DNA of 64,000 nucleotides, taken from assembly GCF_014194695.1 (NCBI RefSeq), contig NZ_JACIAH010000001.1, positions 744,001 through 808,000 on the forward strand, in the 5' to 3' direction. The stretch is from Rhizobium sp. BK399. GTDB lineage: Bacteria; Pseudomonadota; Alphaproteobacteria; Rhizobiales; Rhizobiaceae. This document shows positions 8,169-17,377 of the stretch, in pieces (position 1 is the stretch's first letter; every line of letters starts with the position of its first letter). A program made the position numbers and the translations under genes. The notes under the pieces were generated by a model. It saw only the letters and a list, made by a program, of their open reading frames with translations. It was not told the origin of the DNA and did no database searches.

Positions 8169-8197
8169 CGATGGCGTCCGACGGGGCGCCATCGGCG
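8169..8197 (+). terminator. Hairpin between two convergent genes
   Basis: CGATGGCG pairs perfectly with CGCCATCG around a 10-base loop, between the PRC-barrel stop and the convergent GGDEF/EAL stop. The trailing T-run is short, so terminator function on the plus strand is only probable. Confidence 0.5.
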
Positions 8198-8199
8198 TT

Positions 8200-9558
8200 T
8201 CAGGCGCTGACGCGGTCAGCCGTATCGTAATAGTTTTCGTGCAGGAAGCGAAGCGTCGCGATACTGTCGGCAGGCTTGCCGAAGTGATAGCCCTGCCCCA
8301 TGCCGCAACCAAGCGAACGCAACTTGACGGCTTCCGAATAGTCCTCGATCCCTTCGGCGACCACTTCAAGGTCGAGGCCTTCGCACATGGCAAGGATCGC
8401 CTTGATGATGTGCTCGGAGGCACGGTCGGAATTGATGCGCGACACGAAGGCGCGATCGATCTTGATCTTGTCGAACATGAAGTCGCGCAGGCGACCAAGG
8501 CTCGACTGGCCAGTTCCGAAATCATCCAACGAGATACGGACGCCTGCCTGGCGCAGGTCGGCGATGATGCGGTTTGCCGTATCGGCCGAGCCCATCACGG
8601 CGGTCTCGGTGATCTCCAGTTCCAGCCGGTGCGGGTCGAAACCAACCCGGCCGAGGATCGACAGGACGCTGCTACTCGTACCCGGATCCATCAGCTGCGC
8701 CGAGGAAAGGTTGAAGGAGAGGAAGAGTTCGCGTGGCCAGGAAAGGGCCGCTTCCGCGGCCTTGCGCAGCAATGCCTCTGATAGTGCGTCGATGAAACCG
8801 CGTTCTTCCGCGAGCGGAACGAAGACGCCTGGCGATACGAAGCCCAGATCAGGATCGTTCCAGCGCGCCAAGGCTTCAAAGCCGACGACCTGGCTGTTGG
8901 AGAGCGCAACGATCGGCTGAAAATGCACATCGATCGCGTCGGAGATGATGGCATTGCGCAGCGCCTGCTCCAACTGCGTCGCGCGCTTCATTTCCTGGAC
9001 GATCTCGCGGGAATAGACGGTGATCTGGCCACGGCCGCGGCGCTTGGAGCGATAAAGCGCCGTCTCTGCGCTCTTCAGCAGCTCCTCGAACTCCTCGCCG
9101 GCAAAGGGGTAAATCGCAAAGCCGAAGGATGCCGAAAGCCGGACGTTGCGGTCGCCGAGATCATAGGGTGCCGAAAGCACCTCGCGGATCATCTGGCCGA
9201 ATTTCTCGGCGCTGGCCCGCTCGAACACCAGAGGCAGCACAAAGGCAAATTCGTCGCCGTCGTGACGCGTGACCAGCGCGCCATCGGGAATGCAGGCTTT
9301 CAGCCGATGGGCGACCTGGCAGAGAATTTCGTCGCCCGCCGATGCGCCGAAGAGATCGTTGATCGGTTTGAAGGAATCGAGATTGGCGATGCCGATCGTG
9401 AAGGGCGCGGGATCGCTGGCGCGTTCCGCAGAAATCTGGGCAACCCGATCACGCATACGGTAGCGGTTACCGAGCCCGGTCAGCGGGTCGGTATAGGCCA
9501 TGGTCTGAAGCTCATTCTGACTTACGGGCACCAGAGGCATTTCAGCCGACATCATCAC
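8200..9558 (-). CDS. Cytoplasmic GGDEF-EAL cyclic-di-GMP protein, probable phosphodiesterase
   Basis: A 452-residue protein with a GGDEF domain (about 20-185) and an EAL domain (about 195-445), with no transmembrane segment or sensor domain. The cyclase motif is degenerate: it reads DGDEF at 100-104, and the first metal-binding Asp of the LD-x-D-x-FK signature is Asn (ANLDSFKPIND). The EAL half keeps GFEALARW (EAL at 228-230), LEITET, DDFGTG, KIDRAF and AEGIE, so c-di-GMP hydrolysis is the likely activity while the GGDEF half may bind GTP or be inert (inference). It sits alone, 120 bp downstream of the PAS/receiver gene and on the same strand. Confidence 0.9.
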   Translation of the reverse strand: MMMSAEMPLVPVSQNELQTMAYTDPLTGLGNRYRMRDRVAQISAERASDPAPFTIGIANLDSFKPINDLFGASAGDEILCQVAHRLKACIPDGALVTRHDGDEFAFVLPLVFERASAEKFGQMIREVLSAPYDLGDRNVRLSASFGFAIYPFAGEEFEELLKSAETALYRSKRRGRGQITVYSREIVQEMKRATQLEQALRNAIISDAIDVHFQPIVALSNSQVVGFEALARWNDPDLGFVSPGVFVPLAEERGFIDALSEALLRKAAEAALSWPRELFLSFNLSSAQLMDPGTSSSVLSILGRVGFDPHRLELEITETAVMGSADTANRIIADLRQAGVRISLDDFGTGQSSLGRLRDFMFDKIKIDRAFVSRINSDRASEHIIKAILAMCEGLDLEVVAEGIEDYSEAVKLRSLGCGMGQGYHFGKPADSIATLRFLHENYYDTADRVSA

Positions 9559-9677
9559 TCAGACCCAGACTGCACACGCTGGAAGGATGGCGGGCAAGTC
9601 TTAAGAATTCGATAGTGGAACGGCCGCATTGAAACCGTGTACCGTCCCCACATTTAGGGAGTTGACGAGCTTTGTCG

Positions 9678-11399
9678 TCACATGGCGACCTGCCGCACAT
9701 CCTCGGCAAGATACTTCTGAAAGATCCCCTGAAGAATATCGGGGCTTACCGGCTTCATGATCACGTCGTCCATCCCGGCCTTTGCACATTCGGCGCGGTC
9801 GCGCTCGAAAGCCTGGGTAAGAACACCGACGATCGGCGTTCTCGAACTGCCGCCTTCTTCTGTCTGGCGGATCAGCCGCGCCGCCTCGAAACCGTTGAAG
9901 CCCGGCAGCGAGATGTCCATCAGGATGATTTTCGGCCGGTGCTCGGTCCACAGGCGAACCGCCTCGTCGCCGCTTGGGGCAATCAGGTAGCGGTAGCCGA
10001 GACCCTCGAGGATCTGCGAAAAGACGATCTGGTTGATGTCGTTGTCTTCCGCAACGAGCACGTCAAGCGCATTTGCTTCCTCGACGGTGGTGAACTCCCA
10101 ATCGGTGTCGATGCTTTCAGCGAGCTGACCACGATTGCTGCGATTGAAATGCCGAGCGATCTGGAAGGTGAGCTCGTTGGCGAGCTGGAAGCCGTCCATG
10201 ACGAGCACCGGAATGCCATACTGTTCGGCGAGCTCCAGGCAACGCATCCCCAGCTGGTTGTCGATCACCAGCAGGTCGAGCGAGATGCCGGACGAGCTCG
10301 CGATTTCCAGGAAGTGCTCCTGTTCGTCCTCGCCACGCACCGAGCACGCCTCGAAGCCGTATTTCGCAAGCGTGCGCAAGGCTGCGGCTTCAGCCACGAC
10401 ATCCGACGTCACCACCAGGATCTTGCGGCCGGAGAAGTTCTCCGGAACGATCGCTTCCATGGCCGCCGGTTCGCGCCGCTCGCCGCTGCCATTCATCGGA
10501 ACATAGGCGCGTCGATAGGAATTCTTGCTCGAGGTCATGACGCTCGATGCGAACCTGAACTCATCGAGATCGGCGCCGTCTCGCGGCAGGTCCTGCATGG
10601 TCGAGACGAGGAAATAGCGCCCCGGCTTGCCGATGCGGTGCTTGCGCGTAACGATGTCGCGTTCCACGCCGTCGCGCGCGACCTGCCGCTGGCGGGAAAT
10701 CGACATTTCACCGGTGTCCAGAACATGGCGGTCGCTTTCTTCGAAACGCTGGGCGACCTCCTCGGAGAACAGGTCGCTGCTCTTGCGACCGAGTACCTCA
10801 TCGACCGTCGTCTGGTACTTTTCGCAGAAGGCGATGTTGACGGCGACGTAATTCAGGTTGCGATCCTTGACGAAGAGCGGAAATGGCAGGTTATCGAGGA
10901 TGTCCTCGGTAAGCTGCACACGCTCGAGATCGGAGCGCCACTGTTCCTCCCGTTTCTTGTCTTCGGAGATGTCCTGGATGACGCAGACACCGTAGCCGCT
11001 CGCAAGGCGCCGCTTGCCAAACCGAATCCAGCGATCGGTGCCGTGGCGCTCGACCGCCTCGAACCGCTCGCGCCAATGCGAGGCGATCTTCTGGGACAGC
11101 CAGTCCTCACGGCTCAGCGATCCCTGCTTGCCGCTCGACTGCGTACGGATGCCGGTGTCGTAGATCGCACCCAGGAAGTCTCGCAACCGCGTTCCCGGCT
11201 TCAGCACGGTCGCCGATACCGGAAAGAAATCGAGCACCTGACGGCTCGCGAAGATCATTTGGTCGGTCTTGTCGTAGACGATGAAAGCCGCGCCGAGGCT
11301 CTCGCAAACCGCGTCAAACAGAGCCGTCTGCAGGCTGATATCAGCCGGCATTTCATTACTCACGGATGATGCGTCCGCCTTTTCGGAGCCGGCACTCAT
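9678..11399 (-). CDS. PAS-PAS-pseudoreceiver-receiver protein lacking a histidine kinase domain
   Basis: A 573-residue multidomain signalling protein. PAS-like domain 1 spans about 30-145 (YDKTDQMIFAS...IQDISEDKKR) and PAS domain 2 about 165-270 (ILDNLPFPLFVKDRNLNYV). A receiver-like fold with an incomplete acid pocket follows (about 325-415, candidate Asp380), then a complete receiver (445-565) with Glu451/Asp452, phospho-acceptor Asp495 (ILMDISLPG), Thr528 and Lys549. I see no H-box and no HATPase motifs, although the layout mimics hybrid kinases. The ATG at 11399 (MSAGSEKAD) is chosen because a longer frame runs through the spacer shared with mutL and reads like non-coding sequence; its ribosome site is weak. 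Confidence 0.82.
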   Translation of the reverse strand: MSAGSEKADASSVSNEMPADISLQTALFDAVCESLGAAFIVYDKTDQMIFASRQVLDFFPVSATVLKPGTRLRDFLGAIYDTGIRTQSSGKQGSLSREDWLSQKIASHWRERFEAVERHGTDRWIRFGKRRLASGYGVCVIQDISEDKKREEQWRSDLERVQLTEDILDNLPFPLFVKDRNLNYVAVNIAFCEKYQTTVDEVLGRKSSDLFSEEVAQRFEESDRHVLDTGEMSISRQRQVARDGVERDIVTRKHRIGKPGRYFLVSTMQDLPRDGADLDEFRFASSVMTSSKNSYRRAYVPMNGSGERREPAAMEAIVPENFSGRKILVVTSDVVAEAAALRTLAKYGFEACSVRGEDEQEHFLEIASSSGISLDLLVIDNQLGMRCLELAEQYGIPVLVMDGFQLANELTFQIARHFNRSNRGQLAESIDTDWEFTTVEEANALDVLVAEDNDINQIVFSQILEGLGYRYLIAPSGDEAVRLWTEHRPKIILMDISLPGFNGFEAARLIRQTEEGGSSRTPIVGVLTQAFERDRAECAKAGMDDVIMKPVSPDILQGIFQKYLAEDVRQVAM

Positions 11400-11576
11400 T
11401 CTTACGCGTCCCACATCTGTCCGATTGAAACCCACTCCTCGGAAGCAAGTTGCAAAATGGCAGCTTTGTCTTAAGGCGCGCTTAACGTTAAGCAGCCCGA
11501 ATTGGAGCGTGCAGAACAGCATCCGGCCAGCGCTTTCACCCTTCCCTCTGTGCCGCGAATCCAAGAGAATAGGCGC

Positions 11577-13391
11577 ATGGCCATCAGACAGCTTTCAGAA
11601 ACACTCATCAACCAAATCGCCGCCGGCGAGGTCATCGAGCGGCCGGCGAGCGCTGCCAAGGAGTTGATCGAGAACGCCCTCGACGCAGGCGCCACGCGCA
11701 TCGAGGTGGCAACGTCGGGCGGCGGCAAGGGCCTGTTGCGGGTTTCGGACAATGGCTCCGGCATGGATGTTGCCGACCTTGAGCTTGCCGTGCGTCGGCA
11801 TTGCACCTCCAAGATCTCCGATACGCTGGACGACATCCGAACGCTCGGTTTTCGCGGCGAGGCGCTGCCATCGATCGGGTCGGTCGCGCGGCTCAGCATT
11901 TCCAGCCGCCGCCGGGACAGCGCCGGCGGCAACGAGATTGCCATCGAGGGCGGCAGAATTACCCATCTGCGTCCATCGCCCGGCAATCCGGGCACGATCG
12001 TCGAGGTTCGCGATCTCTTCTTTGCGACGCCGGCCCGCCTGAAATTCCTGAAGACCGAAAAGGCCGAGGCTGCGGCGATCACTGAGGTCGTCAAGCGTAT
12101 GGCAATCGCCTTTCCGGGCGTGCGCTTCGTGCTTTCCGGAACGGACCGCACGACGCTGGAGTTACCGGCGACAGGTGATGACCATCTGGCGCGCATGGCA
12201 CAGATCCTCGGCAAGGACTTCCGCGACAACGCCATAGAAATCGACGCCGAGCGCGAAGGCATATCGCTCACCGGCTTCACCGGTGTGCCGACCTTCAACC
12301 GCGGCAACTCGGCCCATCAATACGCGTTCGTCAACGGGCGTCCGGTGCAGGACAAGCTCATCCTGTCCGCGATCCGCGGCGCCTATGCCGAAACGATCCC
12401 CACGGGCCGGTATCCTGTTGCGGTGTTGTCGATCCGGCTTGATCCAGCACTTGTCGATGTCAACGTGCATCCGGCAAAATCAGACGTGCGCTTTCGCGAC
12501 CCGCAACTGGTGCGCGGCCTGATCGTCGGCGCCGTGCGCGAAGCGCTGGCGCGCGACGGTAGCCGTGCAGCGACGACCGGTGCGGACGGGATGCTGCGCT
12601 CTTTCCGGCCCGGCTTCCAGCCGGGCGCGCAGCGGCCGCAACAGCCATGGTCGGCGGCGACATCGCCCTCGCGCCCCTTCTATCAGCCCGCGACCAGCGC
12701 CTTCGGCGAACGTCCGCAGGCTTCCTTCGACGGCCTCGTGACGCCAACGGCACGCGGCGACACCGCGCCGACCGCGAGAACGCCGGTCGCGCCGGAGGAA
12801 CCACCGCTGCGCTATCCGCTGGGTGCCGCCCGGGCGCAGATCCACGAAAACTACATCGTGGCGCAGACGGATGACGGCCTCGTCATCGTCGATCAGCACG
12901 CCGCGCATGAACGGTTGGTGTTCGAGACGATGCGCAAGGCGCTGCACTCAAAGCGGCTTGCCTCGCAGGTTCTCCTCATCCCCGAAATCGTCGATCTGCC
13001 CGAAGAGGATTGCGACCGGCTGATGCAGTTCGCGACCGAGTTCGGCGAACTCGGATTGGCGATCGAACGCTTCGGCCCCGGTGCCATCGCGGTGCGTGAA
13101 ACGCCCGCCATGCTCGGCGAGGTGGACGCCGTGGGACTTGTGCGGCAGTTGGCTGACGAGATAGCCGAATGGGATACCGCGTCCGGTCTGTCGGCGAAGC
13201 TCGAATATGTGGCCGCGACGATGGCCTGCCATGGATCCGTGCGTTCGGGACGGCGACTACGGCCGGAGGAAATGAACGCACTGCTGCGCCAAATGGAAGT
13301 CACTCCCGGCTCCGGGCAGTGCAATCACGGACGCCCGACCTATATCGAGCTCAAGCTATCGGATATCGAGCGATTGTTCGGCCGCAGTTGA
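11577..13391 (+). CDS. mutL: DNA mismatch repair protein MutL
   Basis: A 604-residue MutL. The N-terminal GHKL ATPase has [17 protein letters not shown] and [12 protein letters not shown], followed by the transducer domain, a Pro/Ala/Gln-rich linker (about 335-430) and a C-terminal dimerisation/endonuclease domain. The metal-binding DQHAAHER motif shows it is an endonuclease-type MutL, as expected in species without MutH. The family's CPHGRP motif reads CNHGRP here. The start is the ATG at 11577 ([10 protein letters not shown]), which begins at the conserved N-terminus; an upstream in-frame ATG would add non-conserved residues. It is divergent from the PAS/receiver gene and followed by a DUF2093 gene. 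Confidence 0.96.
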   Translation: MAIRQLSETLINQIAAGEVIERPASAAKELIENALDAGATRIEVATSGGGKGLLRVSDNGSGMDVADLELAVRRHCTSKISDTLDDIRTLGFRGEALPSIGSVARLSISSRRRDSAGGNEIAIEGGRITHLRPSPGNPGTIVEVRDLFFATPARLKFLKTEKAEAAAITEVVKRMAIAFPGVRFVLSGTDRTTLELPATGDDHLARMAQILGKDFRDNAIEIDAEREGISLTGFTGVPTFNRGNSAHQYAFVNGRPVQDKLILSAIRGAYAETIPTGRYPVAVLSIRLDPALVDVNVHPAKSDVRFRDPQLVRGLIVGAVREALARDGSRAATTGADGMLRSFRPGFQPGAQRPQQPWSAATSPSRPFYQPATSAFGERPQASFDGLVTPTARGDTAPTARTPVAPEEPPLRYPLGAARAQIHENYIVAQTDDGLVIVDQHAAHERLVFETMRKALHSKRLASQVLLIPEIVDLPEEDCDRLMQFATEFGELGLAIERFGPGAIAVRETPAMLGEVDAVGLVRQLADEIAEWDTASGLSAKLEYVAATMACHGSVRSGRRLRPEEMNALLRQMEVTPGSGQCNHGRPTYIELKLSDIERLFGRS

Positions 13392-13460
13392 AAAAGCTGG
13401 AAATGGCCGCGGCGGCGCGTTATGGCAGGGCCTGTTACAGCCTGTAAGGAAACGGAGCGC

Positions 13461-13691
13461 ATGAACTTGTTCGAAGGAAATGGAAACCGCGAAGCGCAGA
13501 TACGCTATCTCGATGCGGATTTTCAGATCCTGTCGCCGGGATCCTATGTTGTCTGTGCGATTACCGGCAAACAAATCCCGCTCGATGAGTTGCGCTACTG
13601 GAGTGTTGCGCGCCAGGAGCCATACGCCGATGCCGTGGCTTCGCTGGAGGCAGACAAGCGTGCTGGCGTTTTGCCCAACCAGAAGCGTTAA
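13461..13691 (+). CDS. DUF2093 domain protein
   Basis: A 76-residue protein matching the DUF2093 family of alphaproteobacteria, with the conserved core ILSPGSYVVCAITGKQIPL and an LRYWSVARQEPY segment. The function is unknown. The single-domain cytoplasmic protein has one cysteine, in VVCAI, and no CxxC pair, so a zinc knuckle is unlikely. The ATG at 13461 is preceded by AAGGAAACGGAG. It lies 69 bp behind mutL and is probably co-transcribed. Confidence 0.85.
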   Translation: MNLFEGNGNREAQIRYLDADFQILSPGSYVVCAITGKQIPLDELRYWSVARQEPYADAVASLEADKRAGVLPNQKR

Positions 13692-13734
13692 ACACAGGCG
13701 CAACACACGACCGCGGTCGCGCCTGCCGCGCCTC

Positions 13735-14775
13735 TTAGGCCTTGCGGCCTTCCTTTAGGCGCCGGTCTCTACAGGTGTTGATCGCGCGGTCGATTATGAG
13801 CCCCGGTGCCAGCGCATCCGCAAAGGCCATTTCCACCTCGATCACCCGGCATTTGGCGGCAAGCTCCTCGGCTTTGCCATGATGTCCGGCGAGACGGACG
13901 AAATCCTTGGACGTCGTGACGATCTGAAGACCTTCGCGCTCTGCTGTCGAGAGGATGTCGTCGACCTCGTCATCAGTCAGATGCTCATGATCACCAAACG
14001 AGCGGCGAGCCGCGACATGCGCGCCGACAGATTCGACCGTGCGGAAGAATTTCGACGGGTCAGCAATCCCCGCAAAGGCCAGTACGTTCCGGCCGGACAG
14101 TTCGGTGCTATCGCACACTTTCAGCGAAGCGGTGAAATAGGGCTTGGCAGCGCGTGCAGCGATCCGGACAATGTTGTCGGCTGCCTCGCCGGCGCCGACC
14201 TTCAAAAGCGCGGTGGCATAGCGCAGTTGCTGACGGATGGGAGCGCGCACGGGACCGCCCGGAACGGTATGACCGTTGCCTAGGCCGCGCGTGGCATCGA
14301 TGACCAACAGCGCGTAGTCGATCGCTAGCCGTGCGCTCTGGAAGCCATCATCCATGATGATCAGGTCGACACCTTCCTTGACGAGGCGCTGGGCACCTTC
14401 GACGCGGCGCCGGGAAATCACCGTCAACGCTTCCCGAGCGAGAAGCAGAGGTTCGTCACCGACGGCAAGCGCACGGTGATGGGCCGGATCGACCACCGTC
14501 GTGACATCAAGCGAGCCGCCATAGCCACGGCTGAGGAAGCCGGGCTTCAGGCCCTTTGCCTTTGCCGCACGGGCGATCGTCAGTGCCGTCGGCGTCTTGC
14601 CGGCACCCCCGACGGTGAAATTACCGACGCAGATAACCGGCACCGGGACCGAGGCGCGCTTCGCATTGGCCATGCGATAGCCAGCGATACGCCCATACAG
14701 AAAGGAAATCGGATAGAGCGTCCAGGCACGCCAATCGGCTTTCGACCACCAAAACGGCGGCGCTTCGGATACCAT
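13735..14775 (-). CDS. lpxK: Tetraacyldisaccharide 4'-kinase (lipid A biosynthesis)
   Basis: A 346-residue LpxK, which phosphorylates the 4' position of the lipid A disaccharide at the inner face of the inner membrane. A hydrophobic/amphipathic N-terminus (about 10-33, [16 protein letters not shown]) precedes the P-loop [11 protein letters not shown] (51-61). [18 protein letters not shown] and FAGIADP are all LpxK landmarks. The start at 14775 ([10 protein letters not shown]) has GGGAAGA upstream; the longer frame adds a basic non-conserved leader. It is the last gene of a minus-strand envelope block with waaA and a HAD phosphatase gene. Confidence 0.95.
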   Translation of the reverse strand: MVSEAPPFWWSKADWRAWTLYPISFLYGRIAGYRMANAKRASVPVPVICVGNFTVGGAGKTPTALTIARAAKAKGLKPGFLSRGYGGSLDVTTVVDPAHHRALAVGDEPLLLAREALTVISRRRVEGAQRLVKEGVDLIIMDDGFQSARLAIDYALLVIDATRGLGNGHTVPGGPVRAPIRQQLRYATALLKVGAGEAADNIVRIAARAAKPYFTASLKVCDSTELSGRNVLAFAGIADPSKFFRTVESVGAHVAARRSFGDHEHLTDDEVDDILSTAEREGLQIVTTSKDFVRLAGHHGKAEELAAKCRVIEVEMAFADALAPGLIIDRAINTCRDRRLKEGRKA

Positions 14776-14881
14776 TCTTCCCGTCCTGCCCTTTGGACGC
14801 CGAGCATCATGCTGGCGGATCTTGTCCTTAACCGGGCGAAAAGAGAGGGCAATTTTCAAGAAAAAGCAAGCCCTTGGTCAA

Positions 14882-15595
14882 TCAGGCAAGCTGAAGGTCG
14901 GGCAGCAGCCGCTCCAGCTCGGTGATGTCGTTCAGGCAGTAGTCGGATGCGGCGGCTAGCGATTCTCGCGATCCGGTACCGGTCAGCACGGCCACGGTGA
15001 TGCCGGCCTTGGCGTTGCGGCCCATGTGCAGGTCGTGGTTGTTGTCGCCGACAACGGCAACTTCGGAGGCGTCGAGGCCGGTCGCCGCGCAGAAACCAAG
15101 CACCATTCCCGGCTCCGGCTTGGTGCCGAAGCCGCTGTCGTATCCGGCCACATAGTCAATGAAGGGCGCAAAGCCAAAGCGCAGGGCGGTCTGTCTGATC
15201 GAGCGCTCGTTGTCGCTCGAGGCAACGCCGAGCCGAAAGCCACGGGAATGCAGGCGACTGAAGAACGCTGCGAGATCGGTGACCGCAACGGAAAACTCGG
15301 CGGCATGAGAAAAGAGCTCATCCAACTTGATCGTCAGCTCGATCACGTCGAGCTTCGATCCGGCCGCGATCAGTCCTTCCGAGATCTGGCGCGTGTTGCC
15401 GGCCGCGAGCAGGCTATCGGGAATAATGTGGCCTGTAACTGGATCCATACCACAGGCCAGAAGCAGCCGGTCGGCCAGTTCGACATCGCCTTCTGCGGCG
15501 ATCCGTGCCAGCTCGCGATTCACCGGCAGCCAGCTCTCGTCGTAATCGAGCAGCGTACCATCCTTGTCGAAGAGGATTCCCTTGATCGCCTTCAT
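14882..15595 (-). CDS. HAD-superfamily phosphatase (phosphoglycolate-phosphatase-like)
   Basis: A 237-residue haloacid dehalogenase-type hydrolase. Motif I is FDKDGTLLDY with nucleophile Asp10 and acid/base Asp12. An alpha-helical cap follows (about 17-95), then motif II around GVASSDN, the Lys in a GTKPEPGM segment, and the motif III acid pair near VVGDNNHD. It resembles Gph-type phosphatases, but the substrate is not shown. It lies 14 bp after waaA and about 100 bp before lpxK on the same strand, so it is co-expressed with lipid A/Kdo genes. A role in trimming a phosphorylated envelope precursor is possible but purely contextual. Confidence 0.85.
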   Translation of the reverse strand: MKAIKGILFDKDGTLLDYDESWLPVNRELARIAAEGDVELADRLLLACGMDPVTGHIIPDSLLAAGNTRQISEGLIAAGSKLDVIELTIKLDELFSHAAEFSVAVTDLAAFFSRLHSRGFRLGVASSDNERSIRQTALRFGFAPFIDYVAGYDSGFGTKPEPGMVLGFCAATGLDASEVAVVGDNNHDLHMGRNAKAGITVAVLTGTGSRESLAAASDYCLNDITELERLLPDLQLA

Positions 15596-15609
15596 GTCCG
15601 CTCCCGCAC

Positions 15610-16929
15610 TCAGCGTTGTACAGCTGCCTTCGGCAGCAGCCTCGCCTTCACCGTCAGCGGATTGATGTAGGGCTCCAGGCCTTTGACCGTTGCCGTCAGT
15701 GCACCGCGCATTTCTTGCACGGCGCCGACCCCGGCCTCGATCATCTTGCGACGCGCCTCGTCGTTGGTGAGCAAATAGTGGACGCCCTTGGCGAGCATCT
15801 CGGTATCGCGCACCATGCGTGCGCTGCCACGGCGCGCCAGCTTCTGATAGGCTTCACGGAAATTCTGCACGTTGCTGCCGGACAGGACCGCGCAGCCCAG
15901 CATCGCCGGCTCCAACGGATTTTGGCCACCCTCGGCAAACAACGAGCGACCGACGAAGGCAACCTCGGTCAGGCGCAGGTACAGACCCATTTCGCCGATG
16001 GTATCTCCGAGGAACACATCAACGTCAGGAGAAAGCGCATCGCCGCGCGTCCGGCGGGCCACCTTGAGGCCCAGGTTGACGAGCTCGGCTTCGACCTCGT
16101 CAGCCCGTTCCGGATGGCGCGGGACGATGATCGTCAATTGCCCGTTTCGTTCTCTGAGAACACGATGAACGACGCCCGCCGCCTTTTCCTCCCCGTCAAA
16201 GGTGGAGATTGCCGCCCAGGTCTTGCGTTCGCCGAGCTGCTTCTTGTAACCGGCGAACACGGCAGCATCATAAGGCGGAGCGTCGGTATCCACCTTGAGG
16301 TTCCCCGACATCATGACGTGGCGCGCACCCAGATCCCGGAAGCGCTCGGCATCGACATCCGACTGGGCAATGACCAGCGCCAGGTTCTCAAACAGAGCCT
16401 CGGCAAGCGCCGGACGCCGGCTCCATCGTGCGAAGGAGCGGTCGGACATGCGGGCGTTGACGAGGATCTGCGGAATGCGGCGGCGTCCGAGTTCCATCAT
16501 CGTCGCCGGCCAGATTTCGGATTCGGCAATCAGCGCGCAGTCAGGCTGCCAGTATTCGAGGAAGCGGCTGACGGCCGGCTTCAGGTCGAGCGGCACATAT
16601 TGGTGGATCGCCTCTTCACCAAGACGCTCCGCGGCAAGCTTGGCGGAGGTCATCGTCCCCGTCGTCAGAATGACGTGAATGTCGCGACGGCGAATTTCGC
16701 GGATCAGCGGGATGACGGCATTGGTTTCGCCGACGCTCGCAGCATGGAACCAGACCAGCGGTCCAGCCGGACGGTCGGCACTGGCATAGCCAGTGCGTTC
16801 CAAACGGCGCGCACGATCTTCCTTGCCCTTCGCCGCCCGATAGGCAAGGTATCCGCCGACGAACGGTGTCAGTAACGTTCCCGTTGCCTGATAGGCGCCC
16901 AGCGCAAATCGCGCCATGCGACCGCTCAT
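15610..16929 (-). CDS. waaA: 3-deoxy-D-manno-octulosonic acid (Kdo) transferase
   Basis: A 439-residue GT-B glycosyltransferase of the WaaA/KdtA family, which adds Kdo from CMP-Kdo to the lipid A precursor on the cytoplasmic face of the inner membrane. A short N-terminal membrane-interacting stretch (about 8-30) precedes the catalytic HAASVGE (Glu68 as base). TGTMTSAKLA, ESEIWP, NARMSDRSF, PRHPER and GGQNPLEPA are all family signatures. The length is typical. The downstream HAD gene begins 14 bp after its stop. How many Kdo residues it adds cannot be read from sequence. Confidence 0.95.
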   Translation of the reverse strand: MSGRMARFALGAYQATGTLLTPFVGGYLAYRAAKGKEDRARRLERTGYASADRPAGPLVWFHAASVGETNAVIPLIREIRRRDIHVILTTGTMTSAKLAAERLGEEAIHQYVPLDLKPAVSRFLEYWQPDCALIAESEIWPATMMELGRRRIPQILVNARMSDRSFARWSRRPALAEALFENLALVIAQSDVDAERFRDLGARHVMMSGNLKVDTDAPPYDAAVFAGYKKQLGERKTWAAISTFDGEEKAAGVVHRVLRERNGQLTIIVPRHPERADEVEAELVNLGLKVARRTRGDALSPDVDVFLGDTIGEMGLYLRLTEVAFVGRSLFAEGGQNPLEPAMLGCAVLSGSNVQNFREAYQKLARRGSARMVRDTEMLAKGVHYLLTNDEARRKMIEAGVGAVQEMRGALTATVKGLEPYINPLTVKARLLPKAAVQR

Positions 16930-17070
16930 CTGCCAATTCTCCGATCACAAATGATCGACATAAACCCATTCCCAATTATTGTTGCGGCCGCAATGGCCAA
17001 TCAGTTTGTCCAGAATGCGTCAGGCAGCAGTCGGTCGGTTCGCGGCCTTTAGACCGCGACCGCGGGAGGG

Positions 17071-17316
17071 TTACTGCGCGGACTTGCTTTCCGGGTCGAG
17101 CAAGCGGTGCATGTGGACGATGAAATAGCGCATGTGCGCGTTATCCACAGTCGACTGCGCCTTTGCCTTCCAGGCCGTCAGGGCCGTGGCATAGTCCGGA
17201 AAAATGCCGACGATATCGAGGTCCTTCAGGTCCCTGAACTGAACATCGTCCAAGCTTTCCAGTTCGCCGCCGAATACGAGATGCAAGAGCTGCTTTTTGC
17301 CACCGGATTCCGTCAT
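17071..17316 (-). CDS. DUF4170 domain protein
   Basis: An 81-residue cytoplasmic protein matching the DUF4170 family found next to waaA/cysQ-like genes in rhizobia. Recognisable segments are LHLVFGGELESLDDVQFRD, DIVGIFPDY and YFIVHMHRLLDP. The function is unknown. The start ATG at 17316 (MTESGGKKQ) follows AGAGAAG; the longer frame back to 17400 would overlap the phosphatase gene. It sits between the phosphatase and waaA on the same strand and is probably part of that operon. Confidence 0.8.
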   Translation of the reverse strand: MTESGGKKQLLHLVFGGELESLDDVQFRDLKDLDIVGIFPDYATALTAWKAKAQSTVDNAHMRYFIVHMHRLLDPESKSAQ

Positions 17317-17377
17317 TTTCTTCTCTTTCTGCTCTAATCTCCTCCGCCGCATCATCTGAGGGATTTTGACGGAAACG

